From assembly GCA_964023205.1 (NCBI GenBank), contig OZ026833.1:44175137-44239136 (forward strand): a stretch of DNA of 64,000 bases, written 5' to 3'. How positions within the stretch are numbered: the first letter of the stretch is position 1; each line of letters begins with the position of its first letter. The translations under genes were made by a program, and so were the position numbers. Below, in pieces: positions 1 to 12,100 of the stretch. Source of the stretch: Lutraria lutraria (lineage: Eukaryota; Mollusca; Bivalvia; Venerida; Mactridae). The notes under the pieces were generated by a model that was not told the DNA's origin, made no database searches, and saw only the letters and a list, made by a program, of their open reading frames with translations.

Positions 1-2030
1 TCTGGTTTTATCTTGTCCGTATATATCGTGCTTCAAACACGTCATAAATGTACACGAAACACACTTGACAGGCAAAAATGTTCTATGACGAAGTAGTGGT
101 CATGGATGAGTCGTAGCCTGCTAAACTCGCACGGTTCATATTTGGACTGATTTGAACTAAGCAGACTGTTAAGGTGTAATAACTAAAATTATTTGATACT
201 TTGCATATATTTATTTATTATGTGTATCAAATCGTCTAAAAGCAAGTGTGGAAAATATCAAAATTTATTTAACTTTGATAGCAACAATTTTTTAGGTAGT
301 TGAATTGCCCACAGCGTTAAGTAAATTTTGTTTGGTATGTATATGCCATTTTACTTACGATGCAAAGGGTGACAATTCATAACGTGATATGAATACGAAT
401 GAAGATTGCTTACATTTCTTGAATGCTAATGCTGAAATATTCATCATGCTTGTATATTAAAACATCTATACCTAGACAGTCTAAGATCAAAGTTTAAAAT
501 AAGAAAACCAAGCGACCTATGAAAGGCCAATATCAGATGTCAACCGACGAAAGATCCTTGCACGGAACAAATATAGGCACACTTTGTAATATATACATGC
601 ACACACTTTAGAATCTTTCATTTTGGTTGGGGTTTTGATTTCCTGGATTTCATGGGTGAACTGATCCACGAAAACTAACCCGCACGAATATAAATGCCAA
701 GATTTCAGTAGTATACAGCATAATATACAGTAGAGTTTTTAATGTTTTTACAATTTACATTACTCTGTTTTTATTCTGACATATCTGCATGTTTTAAGTT
801 GTAATATATTTTTTTCTTTCAATTTTTAAGTTCCCTTTTTGGTATTGTTTTGTTAGATATGTGAAATGTATTAAACAAGGAGAGATTTGTAGATTGTAAG
901 CACACATATTGTTAGCTTGTGTTTTGTATGCATACATATGAAATTTGCTATAAAAACAATTTCAATTTGTTTGCCATTAAGCAGTCAATACAAACTAATA
1001 TTTTGTTTCAGCATTTTTCTCATAATCTTCCTTTGTGCCTGAATTATGTGTATTATTTATTTATTTAATTGATTAGCATGAAAGTTTTTTTCCGTTGCGG
1101 TAAGTGTGAGGTTGGATCTTGTTTAAACACCATGTATCTGTCCTAGCGCTACCCCTTTAGGAGACTTTTTTATGTTCTTATGCGTTGAGTGGGGTTTGGT
1201 CTTTGAAGTTTAGAAGAAGGTAATATTATGGGATAGCCGGGATTTTTTGTATGCGTTTTTTTCTATGAATCATTTTCTTATTTATGAGATTGATGACTAA
1301 ATATCAAATAAATTTGTCATTAAACATGTGATAAGAATACCGGAAATATCCCAATATGGTCGACATTTTCTCTTTGATAATGTTTTTGTTACTAACAGTA
1401 ATATATATGTATATATCTGTTCAGCAATGCTATAGGTCAAGGACCACGAGAGAATTGAGAGAATAAGATGTCTCCCTTGTTTTGTTTTATCTTTAGTGTA
1501 TTAGATATGAATAGTTTGATAAGCATTGTACTTCATTTGTTATTTATCATGTTTATGTGTTACCTTGTGTGTGTATGCTTTCAGATGAAAAATAACAATT
1601 TGTCTATAAAGCCATCCATAAAATAAGCGTTGGTTTGTGGTTTCGCGTACAAAACTTTTAACAATGGGTTTGTGGGTAGGCATTTTAGCAACATAATATG
1701 CTTAAATTGAAAACAAAAAGCTGAAAAGATGAACAAAAAATGGAACAAAATCACCAAATTAATTCTTAAACCAACATTTTTTTAATGATGGCCTTACTCG
1801 TTTATTTTGAATGTGTTACCGACACTGACAAGTCACATATGAATTGTGATTCTATGGTTAGAGATGATTTATGTTGAATAAAATATCAAAAATTAGATTC
1901 CCTTTATACTTCTATCAATCCCAGATAAACAGTCCAACATATTCGTATTGACTAGCTTTACAGGCCACACAGCTGACAAGACAACCTTACTTTATCAGCA
2001 GCTACTATAAATGATGCAAAGAATTGTGGA
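1..2030. other. intergenic, no gene recognised
   Basis: AT-rich sequence with no open frame of useful length and no recognisable exon. A stretch around 615-735 has wording like the short TIR element at 5479-5686 (a 'gtggatttt' then 'ccacgaa' pattern) and may be a decayed copy. Otherwise nothing could be assigned. Confidence 0.5.
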
Positions 2031-2048
2031 TCGGTTAAAGATTTTATT

Positions 2049-2250
2049 AACAGTCAAACATGTGAACAAAAAAAGGCCATCAAAATGTGGCCTTTGTTGA
2101 CAGGTGGAATTTATTCAGAAGTATTAAATGTCGATCTAAATAATAATTGACAGATTGTAGGAGAATGACCTTTATTCACATGTGGGATATTTGGAGATTG
2201 TCGCTAATACTGGTTTGAGTGCACACGTATTAAACTGTCAAACTTGTGTA
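2049..2250. repeat. decayed MITE-like repeat (cagtcaaac / ggcctttgttcacagg family)
   Basis: Contains cagtcaaacatgtgaac, then 'aggccatc', 'gtggcctttgttgacagg' and 'gacctttattcacatgtg'. The same words recur at about 20268-20432, 29935-30096 and 47107-47434. The better copies have ends reading cagtcaaacctg and the reverse complement. This copy is degenerate and its ends are unclear. Confidence 0.4.
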
Positions 2251-2359
2251 CAAAGGACAATGTTATACCATTTTCATGTGATTGTTTGTTTGTTGAGAAT
2301 ACGAAGAAATTATGAAGACAAATCATCCTGAATTAGTTATCTTCAGTTGTAATGTCTAG

Positions 2360-2487
2360 AAGAAACGTGTGCCTTTCCCGAAACTCAAATTCCTGCCCGG
2401 AGCCCACATTCTTGCCCCGAACAAAAAATATTTGCCCAAAACCCAAACTCTTTGCCCGGAACCCAAACTCTTGCCTAGAACTCATGG
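2360..2487 (+). repeat. short imperfect tandem repeat (cccgaacccaaactcttg)
   Basis: About five imperfect copies of a ~25-bp unit resembling cccggaacccaaactcttg. It makes a spurious small open frame. It lies ~570 bp upstream of the LRRC74-like start codon. Confidence 0.45.
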
Positions 2488-3000
2488 AACACAAACTTTC
2501 TATTAACAATGCAGTTCGACACCAGCTTCAATGTATAGGCGTGTTCTATTAATTTTGCGTAAGCGCAACTTACCCCTGTAATTTCAAATCACGATTTTAA
2601 AAATAAATCGTGATTACATAATATTAGTTCTTATTCAAATACAGTTTTAGTTCAATTCATTATAATAAATTTGCTATCAAATATTGAACTAAATTTCGCA
2701 AGCCAGAAACCTTCAGTGGATGAAATGAAATTAAAGAACAAAATTAGGGTAAATTATCGAACAAAAATGTAAAGAGTACAAAAAATAAACGCTCTCTATT
2801 GAAAATGGTAGAATGGTAATACTTGATCAAATGATTAAAGGTATCGACTTTTTTAAATAACCTTGCCATTTAATTTTTTCAATGGTTTTACACCAATTAC
2901 TCGTTCTGATAAAAACTTTTGAATAATATGCCCAATCGAAAGGTTTTTAAGCAAAATTTAATGTAACGTCTATTTCATTTTCAAAACTGAACATAAATAG

Positions 3001-3009
3001 TATATAAAG
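3001..3009 (+). promoter_or_regulatory. TATA-box candidate of the LRRC74-like gene
   Basis: tatataaag lies 49 bp upstream of the proposed start codon at 3058, leaving room for a ~20-30 nt 5' UTR. No other core element could be identified. In AT-rich DNA such a match can be chance; its position in front of a good first exon is the main support. Confidence 0.4.
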
Positions 3010-3057
3010 TGAACTTTATAAAATCTGAAACTTACGTTTTATCAAATTTCTGTAAAA

Positions 3058-3162
3058 ATGACATCAAAAAGTTCATTAAAGGATCAAAATGTATCACGGA
3101 GACAGAAATTATATTCTGTTGGATTTTCTACACATCAACTGATTCCTGTAAATAAATCTGAA
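3058..3162 (+). CDS. LRRC74-like exon 1
   Basis: 35 codons from ATG to GAA, followed by a strong gtaagt donor, phase 0. The peptide starts MTSKSSLKDQNVSRRQKLYS. It is the only ATG-started stretch upstream with a good donor in matching phase, and it follows a TATA-like box. The join to exon 2 rests on phase alone, so it is less certain than later exons. Confidence 0.65.
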
Positions 3163-6100
3163 GTAAGTTATTAAATAATGTTTATTTATACCATGAGACT
3201 TACTGTTCTTTAATCATAATACTTTCCTGTTTTCTATGTGTAAATGTGACAAATGGGACAATAATGGCTAAAATATACATGTACATGTATATGAAAATTC
3301 AATGGTGATGTGAATTAAAACCTTCACTGTCTAAATTGCATTTATACAATTTTACTGTGTCTATAGCTTGAAGTTACACAGGGTTGCAAATATACAGTAT
3401 TATTTTAGTGTTTGTAATAACATTCATGAATGTTTTAACAATAAACTGATACGTTACTTTATCGCTACACAACAAATTACACAAGCTCTGTCACACCCTG
3501 GGATCCTTTCGATTACTGCTCCTCTGCGTTGCTCTATTCAGTGAATGGCACTCTTTAAATTGGGGAGCTGTAAACGGAAAAAAGCAAGTGCAAAGTTGAA
3601 TACAGCTTGCTTACACTTTTATCAATATGATGATATAAATGTCAAAATGAACACCAGTTACTTTACCGAGAGTCATTAGATATTGGCCAAATGATTAAAC
3701 ATGGGGTTATCTAATATATGTCTATATTCGGTGAATAGAGCTCCCAGGGGAACTGTAGTCGAAAACGTTTGTGAATACAGCTCCAAGAATCAGTATCTTT
3801 TCAATTTTTCAAAAATAAATCGAACTGATTTTTTAACAAACATCGCACGTGTAGTTTCAGCTTCACTATTGCGTCCGACGTTAATTTTGATCCTGACATT
3901 GTATAAGAGCAAAGCAAATAATTCACATTAAAAACTGCTAATTGGTTTGGTTAATCGGTTTTAATAGTTTCATATGTCAGATGATGGAATTACAAGTTAA
4001 TGTATAGTTTGATGCAATTGAATCCTGTCAGCGTGAAAAGCCAGCCTGTAACTTGACAATATGCTGCTATTTATTATAGTAATCATTTCTCATACATAGA
4101 CAATAAAAATGTTCGATAGGTATTCCACGTGTATGCATTAAATGGGTGACTGATTACGATATTTTTTGTAGGAAATATAGAAGGAACATTATCAAAAAAA
4201 GTATTTCAATCATAGATTTTCTTGGAAATGAGGAGGGTATGTTTTAAACATTCAAAGAATGACTAGTGATCTGTAAAATATTGAATTGTTTTCTTTCAGT
4301 ACCAAGTTCTTGTTTCTTCTGATACATAAAGTAATTTATTTCAAGTGTTCTATAATTAAGTTCTATTACTTTGTTTACTAAATTCAAAGAGTCGCACCGT
4401 ATAGTTATATCCGTCGTTTGTTACCAATTTTATTAGTTCGACGTTTGGAAGTTAATCAAACGCAACAATGGAGAAAGTGCTTACTGCCTCGCACTTAAAT
4501 ACCGAAGCAAACTTTACACAAATGCACCAAGGCGCCAAAGAACTGGAACGCCAGGAAATACTATACACAGACGGCGGAAGAATACAGACTCTGCAATGAC
4601 GAACGACAGTGACGGAAGAAGTTCGGCCCTCAGTAATGTTACTGAAAATCTAGATGGAGAGCCGTATCTGAAAGACAACTACGATTATGATGGTTTGTTT
4701 AAATATTACTTTTAGCAAATCAGAATATATAAAATATCATATTAAAAAGGTAATATGTGACAGACTGAAAGACGATAATAGTTTAAATAGTAACTTTTTA
4801 AAATTTTGTTTAACACAGGAAGTTGTATGGAAGATCGATTCGTATGCTTTGTGTACATGCTTTATATGCTTAAGAAAAATTAAAGATACGTCTATGTAGA
4901 TACGTTGTCTACCACGTTTTAATAAAGTACGTATACATAGTATGAATTTTATTTTACCTCCGTCATGTAATGCTATTGTATTTATTATTCTTCACCTACA
5001 GTATCGTGGTCTCCGTGGTTGAGTGATCATGGTCTCTGACTAGTAATCACTCACCGCTGTAAGTTCGAATCCCATCCGGGACCAAATTGTACTTGTGAGG
5101 AAACTGTCCGCTTAGCTTATGGAGCTAGCTTGGTGGTTCTATTTAGGTGAATGCTTGTTTGCATTCCTTAATCGTTAAAGCTGGAAAACTCTCCAAATGA
5201 CCCTGGTTGTTTGTGCGACTTTAAATCAATTGGAAAAAAATGCATATTGTGTTGATGTTCCTTTCCACTTGCCCGACCTTTTCCTTCTCATATCTGTCTT
5301 GTTCTATCCTACTTCTCATTCTTCTCCGTTCTTTTCTGTTATGGCGTGTTCCACTGTCCAGTTAGGATAAGTTTGTCATTATTACTATCTGGTTTTATAT
5401 CCATTGTTAATAATTATTCGAAAGCTATGATAATTACAGAGTCGCACAGAGAGTGAAAAGAGAGTGGGAGATAAGATACTGTATTTTCATTTATTTTCGT
5501 TGGGCTCAATTTTCGTGTTTTTTTACTAAAATTGCAATTTCGTTGGGACATAAATTCGTGGATTTTGATTTTTGAAAAGAAATGCCTTATCTCTGCATTT
5601 AAATTCGTGGGGATTTGAATTCGTGGATGAGCCAACACACGAAATCCACGAAATTAAATCCCCAACAAAAAATAATGATTCCACAGTACATGAGAACTGG
5701 GCGTTTATATCCCTGCTCTTGTTTCGAATTCTAACATTTACTGAAGAGCTTTAATAAGATGTTTATGTATTTTACAGCTGAGGAACCTGTAGAACCTCCA
5801 AGGTATCCACATTTAGTACATGTACCAGGTACATACTGTCAGGAGTTATATCTGAAATCTTGTAAACATTTAGGTACCGTACATTCCTCTATGTTCTATA
5901 AACAACTCACCAAGGATATCATCAGTATAAGAAGACAGCATATTGGACCTCTGGGGATGAAAGCGTGTGCCATGGCGTTAGTGGTATGTTCTTCATTATC
6001 ATTGTGTGCATTGCCTCTTGTTCTATTTTGATATTGAAAACAATCATCATTATAATACTGATGATAATTATGAAATGGTAGTAGTGTTGATAATGATAGG

Positions 6101-9100
6101 TATTATAGTGATTATAAAGCACAATACTTGATTATTAATGTATTGAATTTGTGTGCCATTCTTACTACTAAACAGTTTGTGAAGATTGTAATCATGGATT
6201 AAGACATTATTGAGTTATGAAATCTTAAACTAAGCCGATATTGGAACTATTTAGAATTCCCGGATGTCAAACTGACCAATATGGCTGCCTCCATGAAAAG
6301 AACCTGTCAGTTAATATGTATTTATTATACCTCACGTGACTTATTTACTCTATAGCCTTATGTGACGTCAGAGGGTGACAATCCGTAATGTTACCCTGTG
6401 ACATTACATTTCGGCCCGCTTGCCATAACGAAACTGCCCTCACGCGCTGACGCGATATTACCGGGTGCCGTGTTTTAGTCAATATGTTCTATATCCTAGA
6501 CGTTTGTATGGGCGATTATCAAAATACACTCATAATTTGACATTCCGTTTACCAGAAGATAATTTGACAATAATTATGCTTCGTTTCAATCTCTGAAGAA
6601 GACTTAGTGTTTTGACTCAACCAGTACGAAAAGAACCGTATAATTGTTAGCATGTTTGTTGCATTCTTGTCTTTCTTAATTATTGTTTTGTTCGGTGTAA
6701 TAAAATAAATATCACATCCCACATAGGGTGATAGAACGTAATGTTCACCCTTGACAAAGTAATGTCAACCTCGGCTAACGCCTCGGTCGACATTACTTGT
6801 CTCGGATGAACATTACGTTCTATCACCCTATGTAGGATGTGATATTTATATATTACATACTGCTCTTTGTTGTACCATGTACAGAAAAAAAGCAGAAAAA
6901 TCATAGCTTGATTGACTTGACAACGAAGGTACGGAATCGGACGGAATCTACCGAATTAACACCGATATACATACATGATTTTTATTACTATTATCTGATT
7001 TATTTACAGGAAACTCTAAATATCCACACAATAGATTTGACAGATAACTGCTTGGAAACAAAGGGGGCCGAGTATTTAGCTGAACTACTGTCGGAAAACA
7101 ACTTTATCAAACGTTTGGTTTGTGTCCTTAGTTTATTCATCTCAATTAAATTTCAATATATTTACAATTAAATCAAGTCAAATTAATATTGACAAACTTG
7201 ACTTTGGAAGAAAGAAAATTCATGTCACAGTTTGAACATTTAAATGCGTTACAAGTGTAACTTACTATGAAGAGATAAACATCAGATATTAAGAAATAAA
7301 TTCATGATTTGTTTCTTTATAGATTTTATCGGATAATAATCTTGGATATGATGGAGTTCTTCATCTTGCTGGTGTTATATCAAGGACTGATTGTTTGACT
7401 TCCTTAAATTTGTCTGGCAAGTATTGTTTGAATTAAGAATTTAGGTACTAACCAATAAATTAATGCAGAAGTATGTTTCATATATTGAAAATAGAAACTA
7501 GTGTCTGTAAGTTGATCGTTACCTCATAGTTATTGTTGATTCATTCTATTGAATATGTGCAGAATTTATAAATGGAATCAAAATTGATTTTATACACTGT
7601 AACTACTTCACTGTGAAATGCTATAATGATGAATTGACATGTGGGAAATGGCTAATCAAATTAATCAATCAATCAATGAAAAACACAACATGCTCTCTTT
7701 TTATTATCAAAATTATCACTCTTTTGATAATCACAAACATTTAATCATCGATAATAAATACCAAGACAGTACCTTCCGGAAAACTCGTTTTCCTACATTG
7801 TTTTGTAATCTGCTAAGTGTTAGATGGTTCTTTGGTATGGAGGTTTTGGGGAAGGTAGAATGTAGTATTTTGGAGAGTGGGGGATTTTTTGTACTTTTTT
7901 TTCTATGCGATCTTTTCTTGTCTAAATGCGACCACTAGTGATGATGGAATTTCTTCGAGAACAGCGTGAGTGTTCTTGATCGCGTGTTTTAAGAGCAAAT
8001 GAAGTGAGGAGTTGGTCTTTATTTTTTCTCCAAAATAAATGGCAATGAGACGAAATTGCTAACACTTATCAGTTTGACTTGAACACTCTGTCAGAAAAAA
8101 ATACGATCAACCTTTTGACGTGAATAGTTTTAAAGCTTCGTATGTATGTAAAACCTTATAATTATGCGATTTAGCTTGATAAATACATTTTGAGTATGCG
8201 CGCATGCGCATTGACAACCTTTCGTGTACCGTTTGTGTTTATCAATTTGACATTGCATTTTTTTGTTTTATTTAGGAAATGGACTTGGCGATAGTAATAT
8301 TGAATCAGTTCGTCCAATAATCGAGGTATGTTTTGAACAAAACCTGAACTTTATAGTTCTACAGCTTACCATAATATTATCAAAAGTATTGATTTCATCT
8401 TAAAGTTGATGTATTTAAGAATTTTTAATTTGCAATTAGAATTGTCACCACACCAAGAACTCTCCATGCCATCGGCTTTTATTGGAAACTGATCGATAGT
8501 TCTGCTTTCCACAATCGTCACTCGATTGGCACGCATGGGTATTGATGCGGAACAATGTACTACGTTTTTAAAATCCGCCTTGTAATTTTTCACCTAGTTC
8601 CCGTTCCATGTTGCAGTTTAAGTGTATGTAAGAGCACTTTCAGTAATTTGATTTTAAATATTAATCTGAATTATTCTTAGGACACAACGCATTTGAAAAC
8701 ATTGGATTTGTCGCATAATGGTATCGGTGAAAATGGAGGAAGAATTTTAGCCGAGGCTTTATGTAAGTTTACAACTTTATTAAGTATTTGCCATTAATTA
8801 ATTTCCTTAATCACACGTTGGTTTTAGACAATACAATGATTTACTGATCCTAACATATTTCAAAAAGCAGTTTAACAATTATATTCAACGCAAAAAAAAA
8901 TGAGTTCGAAACTTTTATAACATACGTATCAGTACGTATAAAAGACATCAAAGACAGAGTATATTCCTCACATTTGTACCAACCTTGTCAATTAAGTATG
9001 TAGATTTCTCATAACTCCGTCTTTTATAACAAGTGATTGATAATTATCATAGACAAACTACAATTCATATTCTACTTCTTAGTTTATGTCATGACTAATC

Positions 9101-12100
9101 TATCTTTAAAATTCAATTTGATGCATTATTTCATCATCTGATTCTTTTATTTCGATATAGCACGGACGGACACACTACAGAAGCTAGATATAAGCTGGAA
9201 TCACCTAAGAAAAAAAGGCATCATAAAAATTGCAGAAATGTTGGCTGTAAGTTAACTCCTAGAATTAAGTACAAAATTGATGATCCTAAATACCGTTTCT
9301 AGAGTATCTTGTATTAGGATTAAAGATAAATTCTTCACGAATTCTTCCTCACATGTGATCGCTCTCCCATTGGGGTCTACCCCATGAAAGGCAGTAAGTA
9401 AAAACAAAGTCCCGATCACTATAGGGCGTCTTTATTGGACTCCATAGTGGAGTAAAGTTATTAGATATTTTCAGTTATATTTGGGCTCTGAGTTATTTTA
9501 TTTGGTATGTTTAAAATCTATGATTTCTCTCCGAATTTTACTACATGAGTGGCCAACCCTTCCTGATTATCCCATGAGACACATTAGTTGGCCCTTCACT
9601 TAAATCCTGTTATAAGCACGTATCCACCTCTATTGCTATATTTGACATTTTTTACTAATACTAGTACTAATTACTAACAGAAATGCATCATACAACCATT
9701 CAATGCTTTAGCAATCCATGGTCAATTTGTTTATAAGCCACAGTTATTATGCCCTCTTTCATAGAGTGACCCGCCTCCGTGATCGAGTAGTTAAGATCGC
9801 TGAATTCAAATCATTGTAACCTCTCACTGATAAAGGGTCGTTGGTTCGAGCCCCCCTATCGACTATGTCTCTATGTGACAAAGTAGGCAGATACTCACGT
9901 AGGATGGGAGAATCAAGTACTGGATCTTCCAAGGAATGATGGTTAGGTGAACTGTCCGCCTCATATGACCCTACTGTTGAAAGGGAGCGTAAAAGACGAT
10001 GTAGATAAACAAACAAAACCTGTTTCATAATTTTCATAAGAAACAGCAATAAGTACAAATCACTGAAGACAATTGAAGTAAGAATTATATCATAAAGGGA
10101 GATAATGTCAGGAGCAACAGCAAAGTAAGAAGCATGAACTATCTTCCTTAGCAGTAATTGTCGTGGAGTCCCGCCAGTGTCCCAAGTTGTTTCACTTGTA
10201 AACGCTAGAATGGAAAGTTTCAAAAATATGAAAATATATTATTTCTCGGGTAAAACTTCTTGCAACTCGTGGACAAAAATCAATTTAAGAAACTAAATTA
10301 CATTTCTTTTTTGTTTGAATTATAACAATAAGTGGGGAAGTTGCCAGCTCCTCGTGGAAGGGTAAGTCAGTATTGGTTAAAATACAGTCCAGGAAAACTG
10401 GTTAAGTGAACCGACCGCCGTCTGTAACTCAGGTATTGTTGAAAAAGCAAGGTTAAACCCTCTGATACCGTTAGATACGTCTACTAGTATACATGATTTC
10501 TTATACAGTTTTCTGACAATAGTACTCCTGGACTTTGTGCGTCTTGGGCTATTTGTTTATTCCCTATGTATTACATCTACTACCCTTTAACTTGGCTGCA
10601 AAGATGTCAGGTTGAATGGTACAAAAGTTGAGGCTATGTATGACTTGGAAAATGTCTTTGCCACGTATGCAATCATTAACAATCAATTACCACTTACGTA
10701 GGACAAAGCTAATTTCCATACAATAATGTAGTTATTGACGAATATTTTTCAAGCTCTTAAATTATGATAAAGTAAGACATCTTACATTTATTGAACTGCA
10801 TGGTAGATGTTAATGTCCTTATATTGATTTTAGCTTTTACAGTGCTTTGATCTTTTTCACTTTGTGGTTACGTGACGAGTCACATATTTTCTTATCTAAT
10901 TGTTATCACACACAATGCATAGTTTTACATTAATTGAAAGGAAACAACAGCAGGTTTGAAGTGGCTAATTTTTGTATATGATCAATATAGTAACTACATT
11001 GTACATTGTTTGTTTTCGAACAAATCGTCGCAAGTTAAACATTCATCAATGATCTGTTGGTATGATAGATTCCAACTTTCTCCAGGACTCATGCCTGTTT
11101 AGAGAGAGAGCTTTGTGTAAGGTTTAAAGACATTGAACAGCTCCTACAACAGTGACACCCCAAGCCACTGGAGGTCTAATATCGTAATCGACCCTTGTCA
11201 TCATGTAAGGTCACGGGCAGCTTAGTGTCTGTAGAATTGACTATTGGGTCATATTTTTTTATCTATAATGATAATAAGTTTATGACTAAATAACAATGTT
11301 TTTATAAGCATGACAGTAATTGATTAAATAAACTGAAGCTAGTCTGTCAATGATACCGTCTATTTCATGACTTCCTTTTGTGGAATTCACTGGATTACTG
11401 GTCCATACGCCACATTCTTCGCATTCCTGGTTCAATGAATTAAGACTAACTTGTGTATTTAATTAAATTAAGCCCATAGCTGTGTGCTGTGACCTTATCC
11501 ATTAATTCCCTTATGTATTAAAACCCATTATTAGCAAATGAATAATCCATTTATTTAGGTACAACGCCGTTTTTTTTATATATATAGCGGCCGAATCACC
11601 TAACAAGTTTTCATGTGCGATTTTCTAACAAGTACTAATTTAACCTTCCACAACAGTCGGTAACTTTTCACCATGTTGAGGAAAATCCACATTGTTGTCA
11701 ATGACAAAAATGTGAAATGAACACTAGTAAACATGGGCACTTGCAACTCGTTTTTGTTTTACAGAAGAACTCGAGTCTTCTATATCTGAACATGTCCTGG
11801 AATGCTACACACACCACTGGTTGCTCTGCCTTTGGGAAGGCTTTGGAGAAAAACAACACATTGACTGAATTAGACATCAGTAACAACAGAATCGATGGAA
11901 AATGTCTAGATAGACTCATAACAGGACTCAAGAAAAACACAACATTAAAGACTATTCGTGTAATATTTGTATTTTTATTGCACATAGATATAATTTATAC
12001 TTGCTGATAAAGTGTTGTAATTGTATACGTAGAGATTTGTGGATGGCAAAGATTTGGGAAAAAAAATCAACACGGCAGCGTATCTTTCTCACTTCCGATG

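Noticed and set aside
4468..4594. ATG at 4468 as start of the LRRC74-like protein
   Set aside because: It is in a different frame from the conserved exon 3 frame and stops at about 4597. The frame open from the acceptor at 4437 joins exon 1 in phase.
9759..10223. 154-codon minus-strand open frame
   Set aside because: It lies largely over a SINE whose copy at 14381 is interrupted, and no family resemblance was seen.
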